DNA of 64,000 nucleotides, taken from contig SZOW01000011.1 in the NCBI GenBank assembly GCA_030263395.1, positions 1 to 64,000 of the forward strand. Direction: 5' to 3'. This DNA is from QUBU01 sp014337915 (GTDB lineage: Bacteria; Pseudomonadota; Gammaproteobacteria; Steroidobacterales; GCA-2729495). This document shows, one piece after another, positions 7,355 to 17,175 of this stretch. The position numbers and the translations under genes are program-made. How positions within the stretch are numbered: the stretch's first letter is position 1; each line of letters opens with the position of its first letter. A model generated the notes under the pieces. The model was not told the DNA's origin, did not search any database, and saw only the letters and a program-made list of their open reading frames with translations.

Positions 7355-9013
7355 ATGGCCATTTCCGAGCAAACCATACCGGCCCAGTTCCGGGCGGCGG
7401 GCGAGGCCACCCGGTCGCTCGCGCCCGACGCCTCGCGCCGCGTCGTGCGCCTGGTCGCGGTATTCCGGGTGCTCGTGGGCCTGGCACTGCTCGCCGTATC
7501 GCTGGTTTCGCGCGATGCGCCGCTGCTGAACGAGCGGCTGCCCGCTGAGTTTCGCAGCATCGCCGCCCTCTATGCGCTGCTCGCCGTCGGCATCCTCGTC
7601 TACCAGCGCCGCCGGCCGATCGCCGGTCCACTGCGCGTCCCTGCGCTGCTCAGCCTGGACATCGCCGCCATCGTCATGCTCATGCATACCGGTGCCGGCA
7701 TCAGGAGCGGCATCGGCGGCCTGCTGGTGGTGTTCGTCGGCGCCGCTGCCCTGACCCTGCCCGGACGCCACGCCTTCCTCGCCGCGGCGATCGCCACCAT
7801 GGCGGTGCTGCTGGAACAGGCGCTGGCCTTCTCCCAGCGGCTGGCGCCGGTCAACGACTTCATCGCCGCGGGCATGCTGGGCGCGGTGATTTTCGCCATC
7901 GCTGCCGCCGCCTTCCCCCTGGCCCGCCGGCTGGAGGAAAGCGAGGCGCTGGCCCACCAGCGCGGCATCGACCTGGCCAACATGGCCCAGCTCAACGAGT
8001 ACATCATCCGCAACCTGCGCGAGAGCATCATCGTCGTGGATGCCGCCAACAACGTGCGCCTGATGAACCAGACGGCCGCCGAGCAGCTGGGCGTGCGCAG
8101 CCAGGCCAACGGCCAGCCGCTGCGGCGCGTATCGCCGGAACTCGCACGCCTGCTGGACGGCTGGCGTCGCGGCGAGGACGCACGGCGCCAGCTGCCGACC
8201 TTCGTATCGGCGGACGGCAGCACGCAGATCAACAGCTACCTCGCGCCACTGGAGGGCCGTGAGGATGGCCCGGTGCTGATCTTCCTCGAGGACGCCGGGC
8301 TGCTGGCCGAAAAGGTGCAGCAATCGAAGCTCGCGGCGCTGGGGCGCCTCACCGCCAGCATCGCCCACGAGGTGCGCAACCCGGTCGGCGCCATGAGCCA
8401 TGCCGGCCAGCTGCTCGAGGAGTCGCCGGCCATCGGGCCGGACGAGCACCGCCTGCTGCAGATCATCCGCACCAACTCCCGCCGCGTCAGCGACATCGTC
8501 GACAACATCCTGCAGCTCTCGCGCCGCGAGGCCAGCAAGCCGCAGCTGCTGTCGCTGCGCAGCTGGACCAGCGCCTTCGTCACCGAGTTCACCACCACGC
8601 TCGAACTCTTCGAGGGCCAGGTTGCCGCCATCACCAGCGAGGACGTCGAAGTGCGCATGGACCCGGGGCACCTGCACCAGGTGGTGTGGAACCTGTGCGA
8701 GAACGCGGTGAAGTACGCCAGCGAAACCGCCGGCGGCATTGCCGTGGAACTGTCCTGGGGCCGCATGCCCGGCAGCCGCCGTCCGTACCTGGAGGTGGCC
8801 GACCGCGGCCCCGGCATCCACGAATCCCTCGTCGATCGGGTGTTCGAGCCCTTCGCCACCGGCCCTGCCGGCGGCACCGGCCTCGGCCTGTTCATCTCGC
8901 GGGAACTCTGCGAGTGCAACCGCGCGGCGCTGATCCTCGAGCCGCGCAAGGGTGGCGGCAGCCTGTTCCGCATCGTGTTCGCCGACCCGGCACGCTGGGG
9001 AGGTGAAGCATGA
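7355..9013 (+). CDS. pilS: type IV pilus two-component sensor histidine kinase PilS
   Basis: A 552-residue membrane sensor kinase that controls pilin transcription through PilR. Several hydrophobic segments occupy roughly residues 25-190, followed by a PAS-like block (RESIIVVDAANNVRLMNQ), the dimerisation H-box SIAHEVRNPVGAMSHAGQ with phosphorylated His338, the N-box LCENAVKYA, and the ATP-binding motifs DRGPGIHE and GGTGLGLFIS. The length and six-helix sensor agree with PilS rather than NtrB. The ATG at 7355 follows a weak GGAAGA ribosome site. Its stop overlaps the pilR start by 4 nt, so kinase and regulator are co-translated. Confidence 0.93.
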   Translation: MAISEQTIPAQFRAAGEATRSLAPDASRRVVRLVAVFRVLVGLALLAVSLVSRDAPLLNERLPAEFRSIAALYALLAVGILVYQRRRPIAGPLRVPALLSLDIAAIVMLMHTGAGIRSGIGGLLVVFVGAAALTLPGRHAFLAAAIATMAVLLEQALAFSQRLAPVNDFIAAGMLGAVIFAIAAAAFPLARRLEESEALAHQRGIDLANMAQLNEYIIRNLRESIIVVDAANNVRLMNQTAAEQLGVRSQANGQPLRRVSPELARLLDGWRRGEDARRQLPTFVSADGSTQINSYLAPLEGREDGPVLIFLEDAGLLAEKVQQSKLAALGRLTASIAHEVRNPVGAMSHAGQLLEESPAIGPDEHRLLQIIRTNSRRVSDIVDNILQLSRREASKPQLLSLRSWTSAFVTEFTTTLELFEGQVAAITSEDVEVRMDPGHLHQVVWNLCENAVKYASETAGGIAVELSWGRMPGSRRPYLEVADRGPGIHESLVDRVFEPFATGPAGGTGLGLFISRELCECNRAALILEPRKGGGSLFRIVFADPARWGGEA

Positions 9014-10332
9014 GCAGGCCCCTGGCCCTGGTGGTGGACGACGAGCCGGACATCCGCGAGCTGCTGACTATCACCCTGCAGCGCATGGACATCGACACCC
9101 GCAGCTGCGGCGACGTGGCCTCCGCCAAGGCGCAGCTACGCGGTGGCGACTTCCAGCTCTGCCTCACCGACATGCGCCTGCCGGATGGTGACGGGCTCGA
9201 CCTCGTGGCCTGGATGCAGGCGAGCGGCCTGCGCACCCCGGTGGCGGTGATCACCGCGCATGGCAACGTCGAGACCGCGGTGCGGGCGCTGAAGTCCGGC
9301 GCCTTCGACTTCATTTCCAAGCCGCTGGACCTCGCCAACCTGCGCAAGCTGGTCGCCAACGCGCTGAAGCTCTCCAGCGTCGAGCCGGCGGCGCCGGCCG
9401 GCCGTGCCAGGCTGCTGGGGGAATCGGCACCGGTGCAGAAGCTGCGCGAGATGATCACCCGCGTGGCCCGCAGCCAGGCCCCGGTGCACATCACCGGCGA
9501 GTCCGGCACCGGCAAGGAACTGGTGGCGCGCATGATCCACGACCTGGGTGCGCGCGCGGCCGGCCCCTTCATGCCGGTGAACTGCGGCGCCATCCCCGGC
9601 GAACTCATGGAGAGCGAGTTCTTCGGGCATCGCAAGGGCGCGTTCACCGGTGCGGTGGCCGACAAACCGGGCCTGTTCCAGGGCGCCGACGGCGGCACGC
9701 TGTTCCTCGACGAGATCGCCGAGCTGCCGCTGCCCATGCAGGTGAAGCTGCTGCGCGTGATCCAGGAGAAGACCATCCGTCCCATCGGCCAGCCGCAGGA
9801 AGTGCCGATCGACGTGCGCATCCTCTCGGCCACGCACAAGGACCTGCGGGCGCTGGTGGCCGCCGGCCAGTTCCGCGAGGACCTCTTCTACCGCATCAAC
9901 GTCATCGAGCTGCGGGTGCCGCCGCTGCGCGAGCGCGGTGGCGACATCCTGCTGCTGACCCGCCACCTGCTGGAGCGCCAGGCGCGGGAGCTGGGCCTGC
10001 CCGTGCCGGCGCTGAGTGCGGAAGCCGCCAGGAAGCTCGCGGCCTATGCCTTTCCCGGAAACGTCCGCGAGCTGGAAAACATCGTCGAGCGGGCGGTGGC
10101 GCTGTCCGCCGGCGGGGATATCGTCGCCGAGGACATCCAGGTCCACGAGGGCGCGACAGACCCGGCTGCCAGTAGCGCCGCCGACCTCGGTGAACGCATC
10201 GATTCGGTGCAGCGCGAGGCCATCCAGAGGGCGCTGGAGGCCAACCGCTTCAACAAGACCGCTGCGGCACGGCAACTGGGCCTGACGTTGCGGGCGCTGC
10301 GCTACCGCATGGGCAAGCTCGGCATGGAGTGA
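9010..10332 (+). CDS. pilR: sigma-54-dependent response regulator PilR
   Basis: A 440-residue NtrC-class activator of pilA. The receiver domain (about 1-120) has acidic residues DDEPD and phospho-acceptor Asp54 (LTDMRLPDGDG). The AAA+ domain shows Walker A GESGTGKE, the sigma-54-contacting GAFTGA loop, Walker B GGTLFLDEIAELP and the arginine-finger region. The C-terminal Fis-type helix-turn-helix contains NKTAAARQLGLTLRALRYRM. It overlaps pilS by 4 nt. Its expected target, a consensus sigma-54 promoter, lies 161 bp downstream of its stop in front of pilA, and rpoN is in the same window. Confidence 0.95.
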   Translation: MSRPLALVVDDEPDIRELLTITLQRMDIDTRSCGDVASAKAQLRGGDFQLCLTDMRLPDGDGLDLVAWMQASGLRTPVAVITAHGNVETAVRALKSGAFDFISKPLDLANLRKLVANALKLSSVEPAAPAGRARLLGESAPVQKLREMITRVARSQAPVHITGESGTGKELVARMIHDLGARAAGPFMPVNCGAIPGELMESEFFGHRKGAFTGAVADKPGLFQGADGGTLFLDEIAELPLPMQVKLLRVIQEKTIRPIGQPQEVPIDVRILSATHKDLRALVAAGQFREDLFYRINVIELRVPPLRERGGDILLLTRHLLERQARELGLPVPALSAEAARKLAAYAFPGNVRELENIVERAVALSAGGDIVAEDIQVHEGATDPAASSAADLGERIDSVQREAIQRALEANRFNKTAAARQLGLTLRALRYRMGKLGME

Positions 10333-10492
10333 GCCGCGGGGCCGAACCTGACCAGAAAGGTCACATTCTGACGCTGCGCGTCAGTTGCCGGAGCCAGCAT
10401 GGCTTTCATTATGTCGAGGCAGGCAGCAGGCCTGTCTTAATGCAACCGGAAAACGCTGCCGGCACCGGTAGTTGCACCAGGGCACCAGCCGC

Positions 10493-10508
10493 TGGCACAG
10501 GCCTTGCA
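10493..10508 (+). promoter_or_regulatory. sigma-54 (RpoN) promoter of pilA
   Basis: TGGCAC-N5-TTGCA is a full match to the -24/-12 consensus. It is 67 bp upstream of the pilA ATG, predicting transcription from about 10519. Two TGTC half-sites at 10412-10415 and 10433-10436 lie near -107 and -86 relative to that start, where PilR binds in Pseudomonas; they are only suggestive. Confidence 0.88.
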
Positions 10509-10574
10509 GTCATTCACCCCGAAATGGTCTTTTGCCATTCGCATTGCCACCACTTGAAACAGGAGTATCACCTC

Positions 10575-11084
10575 ATGAAGACGATCCAGAAGGGCTTCAC
10601 GCTCATCGAACTGATGATCGTGGTCGCCATCATCGGCATCCTGGCCGCCATCGCCATCCCGGCGTACCAGGACTACACGATCCGCTCGCAGGTCACCGAA
10701 GGCCTGACGCTGGCCGCTTCCGCCAAGGCCGCCGTCGCCGAGTCCTTCGCCAACCGTGGCGTCGCCCCGGCCGACCGCACGGCTGCCGGCATGACCGCCA
10801 CTGCGACCGACACCAGCGGCAACTATGTCACGCAGGTGGACGTCGCCAACGGCACGATCACCATCACCTATGGCAACGATGCCAACGCCGTGATCGGTGG
10901 CGAGACGCTGAGCCTGACCCCCTACGAGTCCGCGGACCTGAGCGTCGTCTGGCGCTGCGGTAACGCTGCTGCACCTGCCAATACGCAGCTCCTCGGCACG
11001 GCTGGTGGTGGCGCGACCGCTGCCTATGTCGCCCCGTCGGCTGGCATGCTCGACAAGTACCTGCCGGCTGCCTGCCGTCCGTAA
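10575..11084 (+). CDS. pilA: type IV major pilin PilA
   Basis: A 169-residue type IVa prepilin. The short leader MKTIQKG ends at the PilD cleavage site before FTLIELMIVVAIIGILAAIA, the methylated hydrophobic helix with the invariant Glu5. The globular domain is Ala/Thr/Gly rich and carries only two cysteines (WRCGN and PAACRP) with 38 residues between them, predicting a long C-terminal disulfide loop. The start follows AGGAG at 10561-10565. It sits between pilR and pilB with its own sigma-54 promoter and a strong terminator, so it is expressed separately from the assembly genes. Confidence 0.95.
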   Translation: MKTIQKGFTLIELMIVVAIIGILAAIAIPAYQDYTIRSQVTEGLTLAASAKAAVAESFANRGVAPADRTAAGMTATATDTSGNYVTQVDVANGTITITYGNDANAVIGGETLSLTPYESADLSVVWRCGNAAAPANTQLLGTAGGGATAAYVAPSAGMLDKYLPAACRP

Positions 11085-11114
11085 GCTCAGGGGCCAGGCA
11101 GTCTGGTCCGAGCC

Positions 11115-11146
11115 GAAGGGGGCCCCATGGGCCCCCTTCCTTTTTT
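11115..11146 (+). terminator. intrinsic terminator after pilA
   Basis: A perfect 11-bp stem (GAAGGGGGCCC / GGGCCCCCTTC) with a 3-nt loop, one C and then six T residues, beginning 30 bp after the pilA stop. It isolates highly expressed pilA from pilB. Confidence 0.95.
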
Positions 11147-11286
11147 GCCCGACTATCCCATAGCCGCCGGGAGCGGCTTCGTATCGGAATTGCGACACGC
11201 GTTCGGTTGCGCCCCCTCCCCGGTTAAGTAACACTACGACGACCCACGCAGACATTGCGGGTCCTGCAGTACGCGACGCATAGCGG

Positions 11287-13008
11287 ATGGCGATCAACCC
11301 CAGCACACCCATGCTTTCCGGCCTCTCGCGCCGCCTGGTCCAGGACGGCATCGTGGCCGAGGAGACCGTCCTCGCGGCCATCCAGGCGAGCAAGGCGGAT
11401 CCGGGCGGGCTGGTGCCCTACCTCGTTGCCCGCAACCTGGCTGATCCGCGCCAGGTGGCCATCGCGGCAGCCAGCGAGTTCGGGGTCCCGCTGCTGGACC
11501 TCGACGCCATGGAGACCGACCTCGACGCCTTCAAGGCGGTGGACCGCCAGCTGGTCTCGCGCCATCGGGTGCTGCCGCTGCTGCTGCGGGGCAAGCGGCT
11601 GTTCCTCGGCATGGCGGACCCGACCAACCTCCAGGCCATCGACGAGATCAAGTTCCAGACCAGCTTCCGGGTCGACCCGGTGGTGGTGGAACAGGACAAG
11701 CTCGAGCAGATCGTCGCCCGGACCCTGGATGCCGTCGACACCTCCATGGGCAACATGGCGGACGACGACTTCGACCTCGAGAGCCTCGAGGTCACCGGTG
11801 GCGACGAGGACGTCGCCGACGAACCGGGCCGCGACGATACGGTGGACGCACCGGTGGTGCGCTTCGTGAACAAGGTGCTGCTGGATGCCATCAAGCGCGG
11901 CGCCTCGGACATCCATTTCGAGCCCTACGAGAAGATCTACCGCGTCCGCACCCGCCTCGACGGCGTGCTGAAGCAGGTGGCGGCACCGCCGCTGGCGCTG
12001 TCGTCGAAGGTCGTGGCACGGCTGAAAGTCATGGCACGCCTGGACATTGCCGAGCGCCGCCTGCCCCAGGACGGCCGCATCAAGATGAAGCTGTCGAAGA
12101 ACCGCGCCATCGACTTCCGTGTCAACACCTGCCCGACGCTGTTCGGCGAGAAGGTGGTGCTGCGTATCCTCGACCCCAGCAGCGCCAAGCTGGGCATCGA
12201 CGCGCTGGGCTACGAGGACCAGCAGAAGAAGGCCTATCTCGATGCGCTGGCCAAGCCCTACGGCATGATCCTGGTCACCGGCCCCACCGGCAGCGGCAAG
12301 ACCGTCTCGCTGTACACCGGCCTGAACATCCTCAACACCGAGGATCGCAACATCTCCACCGCGGAAGATCCGGCGGAAATCAACATGCCCGGCGTCAACC
12401 AGGTCAACGTCAATCCCAAGGTGGGCCTGACCTTCGCCGCCGCCCTGCGGGCCTTCCTGCGCCAGGACCCGGACGTGATCATGGTCGGCGAGATCCGCGA
12501 CCTGGAGACCGCCGAGATCGCCATCAAGGCCGCCCAGACCGGCCACCTGGTGCTGTCCACGGTGCATACGAACGACGCGCCGAAGACGCTTTCGCGGCTG
12601 GTGGACATGGGCGTGAAGCCCTACGCCATCGCCAGTTCCGTGCACCTGATCATCGCCCAGCGCCTGGCCCGGCGGCTCTGCGAGAGTTGCAAGGAAATCA
12701 AGGATATCCCGGAAGAGGCCCTGCTGCAGGAAGGCTTCACGAAGCAGGACGTGCACGGCGGGCTGCGCATCTACGGGCCGGTCGGCTGTAAATCCTGCAC
12801 GGACGGCTACAAGGGCCGGGTCGGCATCTACCAGGTGATGCCCATCACCGAATCCATCTCGCGCATCATCCTCGAGGGCGGCAGTGCCCAGGAGATCGCC
12901 GAGCAGGCCAGCAAGGACGGAATCTGGGACCTGCGTCGCTCCGCGCTGCAGAAAGTCAAGGACGGGGTTACCAGCCTGGAAGAGATCAACCGGGTTACGA
13001 TTGATTGA
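11287..13008 (+). CDS. pilB: type IV pilus assembly ATPase PilB
   Basis: A 573-residue hexameric extension ATPase at the inner face of the pilus machine. The N-terminal MshEN-type domain (LSRRLVQDGIVAEETVLAA) is followed by the secretion-ATPase core: Walker A GPTGSGKT at about residues 332-339, the Asp box, Walker B-region IMVGEIRDLETAEIAIKA and the His box GHLVLSTVHTND. Two CxxC pairs (LCESC, GCKSC) form the tetracysteine zinc site typical of PilB/GspE, which separates it from the retraction ATPase PilT. MAINPSTPMLSGLSRRL is a normal PilB start. pilC and pilD follow. Confidence 0.96.
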   Translation: MAINPSTPMLSGLSRRLVQDGIVAEETVLAAIQASKADPGGLVPYLVARNLADPRQVAIAAASEFGVPLLDLDAMETDLDAFKAVDRQLVSRHRVLPLLLRGKRLFLGMADPTNLQAIDEIKFQTSFRVDPVVVEQDKLEQIVARTLDAVDTSMGNMADDDFDLESLEVTGGDEDVADEPGRDDTVDAPVVRFVNKVLLDAIKRGASDIHFEPYEKIYRVRTRLDGVLKQVAAPPLALSSKVVARLKVMARLDIAERRLPQDGRIKMKLSKNRAIDFRVNTCPTLFGEKVVLRILDPSSAKLGIDALGYEDQQKKAYLDALAKPYGMILVTGPTGSGKTVSLYTGLNILNTEDRNISTAEDPAEINMPGVNQVNVNPKVGLTFAAALRAFLRQDPDVIMVGEIRDLETAEIAIKAAQTGHLVLSTVHTNDAPKTLSRLVDMGVKPYAIASSVHLIIAQRLARRLCESCKEIKDIPEEALLQEGFTKQDVHGGLRIYGPVGCKSCTDGYKGRVGIYQVMPITESISRIILEGGSAQEIAEQASKDGIWDLRRSALQKVKDGVTSLEEINRVTID

Positions 13009-13099
13009 TTTTCTGCGGTGCAGGTCTCGCCGGGTGTGCGGCGGGACCAGTAAATTGGGTCAACGGGCCGGTGTTTCCTGAAACGGTCGTGGTGCGGTC

Positions 13100-14317
13100 A
13101 TGGCACAGAGCATAGCCAGCAAGCAGGCTGCCTTCCTGTGGGAAGGCACCGACAGCCGGGGCAACCGGGTGCGCGGCAAGAGTGTGGCGGCCACCGAGGT
13201 CGCGGTACGCGCCGAACTGCGCAAGCAGGGCGTCGTCCCGGTCAGGATCCGGAAGCAGTCCACCCTGTTCAAGGGCAAGGGCAAGGTCACCGCAGGCGAC
13301 ATCGCGCTCTTCAGCCGCCAGCTCGCCACCATGCTCCAGGCCGGTATTCCGCTGGTGCAGGGCTTCGAGATCGTCGGCGCCGGGCACGACAACCCTGCGA
13401 TGCAGAAACTGATCCTGTCCATCAAGCAGGACCTCGAGGGCGGTACCTCGCTGGCAGAGTGCCTGGCCAAGCACCCGCTGTACTTCGACGACCTGTACCG
13501 CAACCTGGTCGAGGTCGGCGAGCACTCCGGCTCGCTCGACAACCTGCTCGACAAGGTGGCCACCTACAAGGAAAAGACCGAGGCCATCAAGAAGAAGATC
13601 AAGAAGGCGCTGTTCTACCCGGCGGCGGTCATCGTCGTGGCGATCATCGTCACGGTCATCCTGCTGATTTTCGTGATCCCGCAGTTCGAGGCACTGTTCA
13701 AGGGCTTTGGCGCGGACCTGCCGGCCTTCACGCGCATGGTCATCAACCTTTCGAAGTTCATGCAGGAGAAGGGCGTCTTCCTGCTGGTACTGGTGATAGC
13801 CGGCGTGGTGGGCTACATCCAGATGAGCAAGCGCTCGCGCCGGCTGCGCGAGTGGCAGGACAAGCTGGCCTTGAAGCTGCCGATCGTCGGCGACATCCTC
13901 ACCAAGGCCGCCATCGCGCGCTTCGCGCGCACGCTGTCGACCATGTTCAGCGCCGGCGTGCCACTGGTCGAGGCGCTGCAGTCGGTGGCCGGCGCCACCG
14001 GCAACGTGATCTTCGAGCGGGCGGTCCTCGACATGAAGGACGAGGTGGCCACCGGCCAGCGCCTGCAGCGCGCCATGGAGAACACCGGCCTGTTCCCCAA
14101 CATGGTGATCCAGATGATCGCCGTGGGCGAGGAATCCGGCTCGCTTGATTCCATGTCGGCCAAGGTCGCGGACTTCTTCGAGGCGGACGTCGACAATGCC
14201 GTCGATGCCATGAGCAGCCTCCTCGAGCCGCTCATCATGGCCATCCTCGGCGTGCTGGTGGGCGGCCTGGTGGTCGCCATGTACCTGCCGATCTTCAAGA
14301 TGGGCGCCGTGGTCTGA
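13100..14317 (+). CDS. pilC: type IV pilus inner-membrane platform protein PilC
   Basis: A 405-residue polytopic protein with two GspF domains (about residues 70-190 and 275-395). Each contains the LATMLQAGIPLVQGFEIV / LSTMFSAGVPLVEALQSV motif, and transmembrane segments occur near residues 170-195, 220-245 and 375-395. It couples PilB/PilT ATP hydrolysis to pilin insertion and removal. The C-terminal LPIFKMGAVV is typical of PilC. The 91-bp spacer after pilB contains a 9-bp-stem hairpin at 13023-13048 without a U-tract. Confidence 0.96.
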   Translation: MAQSIASKQAAFLWEGTDSRGNRVRGKSVAATEVAVRAELRKQGVVPVRIRKQSTLFKGKGKVTAGDIALFSRQLATMLQAGIPLVQGFEIVGAGHDNPAMQKLILSIKQDLEGGTSLAECLAKHPLYFDDLYRNLVEVGEHSGSLDNLLDKVATYKEKTEAIKKKIKKALFYPAAVIVVAIIVTVILLIFVIPQFEALFKGFGADLPAFTRMVINLSKFMQEKGVFLLVLVIAGVVGYIQMSKRSRRLREWQDKLALKLPIVGDILTKAAIARFARTLSTMFSAGVPLVEALQSVAGATGNVIFERAVLDMKDEVATGQRLQRAMENTGLFPNMVIQMIAVGEESGSLDSMSAKVADFFEADVDNAVDAMSSLLEPLIMAILGVLVGGLVVAMYLPIFKMGAVV

Positions 14318-14348
14318 CCGGCACGGTGGCGGCGCGGACGCTGGGGCC

Positions 14349-15212
14349 TTGTTGATCACCGCCTGTGCCGCGCTGCTCGGTCTCGTCGTCGGCAGCTTCC
14401 TCAACGTCGTCATCTACCGCCTGCCGGTGATGCTCGAGCGCGGCTGGCGGCGCGACGCACGCCTGCTCCTGGCACCAGATGAACCGCCGCCCCCCGCCGA
14501 GCCGCGCTTCAACCTCGCCAGCCCCCGCTCCACCTGCCCATCCTGCAAGACCCCGATCCGCGCGCACCACAACGTACCGGTACTGAGCTGGTTGTGGCTG
14601 CGCGGGCGTTGCGCGCACTGCGGAGCGCGCATCTCGCCGCGCTACCCGGCCGTGGAAGCGCTCACCGGTCTGGTCTCCGCCCTGGTGGCGCTGCGCTTCG
14701 GCCCGTCGCTGGAGGGCCTGGGGGCACTGCTGCTGTGCTGGTCGCTCATTGCCCTGGCCTTCATCGACCTCGACCACCAGATCCTGCCGGACATCATCAC
14801 CCTGCCGCTGCTCTGGACCGGCTTGCTGTTTACGCTCGCCGGAGGCGATGGCGCCGGCTACCTGGTCCTCACGGACCTGCGCAGTGGCGTGATTGGTGCC
14901 ATGGCTGGCTACCTCAGCCTGTGGCTGGTCTATCACGGCTTCCGCCTGGCCACCGGCAAGGAGGGCATGGGGCACGGCGACTTCAAGCTGCTGGCGGCCC
15001 TTGGCGCCTGGCTCGGCTGGCAGCTGTTGCCGCTGGTCATCCTGCTCTCGGCCCTGGTCGGCGCCAGCATCGGCATTGCGCTCGTGGTCCTGCGCGGCCG
15101 CAACAGCCAGCAGCCCCTGCCCTTCGGGCCATTCCTGGCTGCCGCCGGCTTCGTGGCGCTGCTCTGGGGCCAGCCGCTCGTCGACGCCTACCGGCGTTTC
15201 AGCGGACTCTGA
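14349..15212 (+). CDS. pilD: prepilin leader peptidase / N-methyltransferase PilD
   Basis: A membrane aspartyl protease of about 287 residues that cleaves and N-methylates prepilins such as PilA. It has the GSFLNVVIYRLPVMLE N-terminal block, the zinc-type CPSCKTPI and CAHCGARI pairs, and the two catalytic Asp motifs FIDLDHQILPD and GMGHGDFKLLAALGAW. No ATG or GTG is available; the frame begins with tandem TTG codons at 14349 and 14352 and the N-terminal segment is shorter than usual. It lies 31 bp after pilC and 11 bp before coaE, as in the conserved pilBCD-coaE order. Confidence 0.94.
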   Translation: MLITACAALLGLVVGSFLNVVIYRLPVMLERGWRRDARLLLAPDEPPPPAEPRFNLASPRSTCPSCKTPIRAHHNVPVLSWLWLRGRCAHCGARISPRYPAVEALTGLVSALVALRFGPSLEGLGALLLCWSLIALAFIDLDHQILPDIITLPLLWTGLLFTLAGGDGAGYLVLTDLRSGVIGAMAGYLSLWLVYHGFRLATGKEGMGHGDFKLLAALGAWLGWQLLPLVILLSALVGASIGIALVVLRGRNSQQPLPFGPFLAAAGFVALLWGQPLVDAYRRFSGL

Positions 15213-15223
15213 GCGCGCTTGCC

Positions 15224-15868
<645 letters not shown>

Positions 15869-15976
15869 ACCGCGGCCGCAGCGGCAACAGCCGTCCGTTG
15901 CCCTGCCCGGTTGGCTGGCGCAGAATACCGCGGTAATGCGAGCGTCCCTCGCCGAACCGGGAACGAAGCCCACGAC

Positions 15977-16780
15977 ATGACGCCCTCCGCCGAGGTGCTG
16001 GTAGCACCGTCAGCTGCTGCTGCCGCGGTGCTTTATGAACAGCCGCTGGCCGAGCGCATGCGCACGCTGCTGCGGCTGGAGGCACTGTACCAGCAGTTCC
16101 TCTACCACGTCGGCGAGCCCGCGTCCTGGAGCACCCGGGCAGTCATGTCGAGCCTGCTCGACATGACCACCATCCTCAACCGCGGCGACGTACGCAACGA
16201 CGTGCTGAAGGAACTGGACCGGCAGCTCTTCGTCTTCGACCGCTACCAGAACATGCCGTCCGTGGACGACAACCGGCTGAAGAGCGTGCTGCGCAACCTG
16301 CGCCAGCTGCGCGAAGAACTGGTGGCCGTGGGCTCGCAGTACCTGCAGCCCCTGCGCGAGAACGAGTTCCTGAACGCGATCAAGCACCGCAGCGGGATCC
16401 CCGGCGGTGCCTGCGAGTTCGACCTGCCGGAGTACAGCCACTGGCTGCGACGGCCCTATGCCGACCGCATTGCCGACATCGAGCACTGGATGTCGACGAT
16501 CAAGCCCCTGTGCAACAGCATCGCCGAGCTTCTGTGGCTGGTGCGGGAAAGCACCCCGCCGACCCCGCAGGTTGCCGTCAACGGCGCCTACCACCACGCA
16601 CTGGCGCGGGAGAGCACCGCAAGCCTGCTGCGGGTCGGCCTGCCGGCCGGTACCGCCATGTACCCGGAGATCAGCGGCAGCCACCACCGCTTCACGATGC
16701 GCTTCATGGAATGGCCGGATGCGCAGGGCCGCCCCGTGCAGGTGGCACGCGACGTCCACTTCCAGCTAGCGGTCTGCTGA
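15977..16780 (+). CDS. zapD: cell division protein ZapD (Z-ring associated, DUF1342)
   Basis: A 267-residue cytosolic FtsZ-bundling protein. The mostly helical N-terminal region (YEQPLAERMRTLLRLEALYQQ) and the C-terminal beta-rich part with HHRFTMRFM and the TSTIKPLCNSIAELLWLVRES-type block match the ZapD/YacF family. The ATG at 15977 (MTPSAEVLVAP) gives a slightly extended N-terminus; the core begins near VLYEQPL. The 3' end overlaps convergent mutT by 15 bp. It follows coaE as in enterics, where zapD and coaE are adjacent. Confidence 0.93.
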   Translation: MTPSAEVLVAPSAAAAAVLYEQPLAERMRTLLRLEALYQQFLYHVGEPASWSTRAVMSSLLDMTTILNRGDVRNDVLKELDRQLFVFDRYQNMPSVDDNRLKSVLRNLRQLREELVAVGSQYLQPLRENEFLNAIKHRSGIPGGACEFDLPEYSHWLRRPYADRIADIEHWMSTIKPLCNSIAELLWLVRESTPPTPQVAVNGAYHHALARESTASLLRVGLPAGTAMYPEISGSHHRFTMRFMEWPDAQGRPVQVARDVHFQLAVC

Positions 16781-17175
16781 CGACGCCCGCCGGGCGAGCA
16801 GTGCATCCACCACCGGTTCGTCGGCGGGCAACAACCCGACCCCGGCCAGGCGCTCGATGGCTTCCCAGCGCAGCGGCTGGCCCTCGAGGGCGCGGGGCTC
16901 GCCGCGGTACCTGAAGACCTCCCAGACATCGAGCAGAACCCTGCGATCGGGGTACTCATGGCGGCACTGGACCAGTGGCCCGGCCTCCAGCACCTCGACG
17001 CCGATTTCCTCGCGCAGCTCCCGTACCAGCCCGGCCAGCGGAGCTTCCCCCGGCGCCAGCTTCCCGCCCGGAAACTCCCAGCCACCCGCGAGATGGGAAC
17101 CTGGCGGCCGCCGGGCGATGAGGACCAGGCCCTCCTCGCTGCGCAGGACGCCGGCGACGACGTGGATCTCCGCGC

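Noticed and set aside
10368..10384. Inverted repeat CTGACG-CTGCG-CGTCAG as terminator of pilSR
   Set aside because: No U-tract follows; it is more likely a chance or binding-site palindrome.
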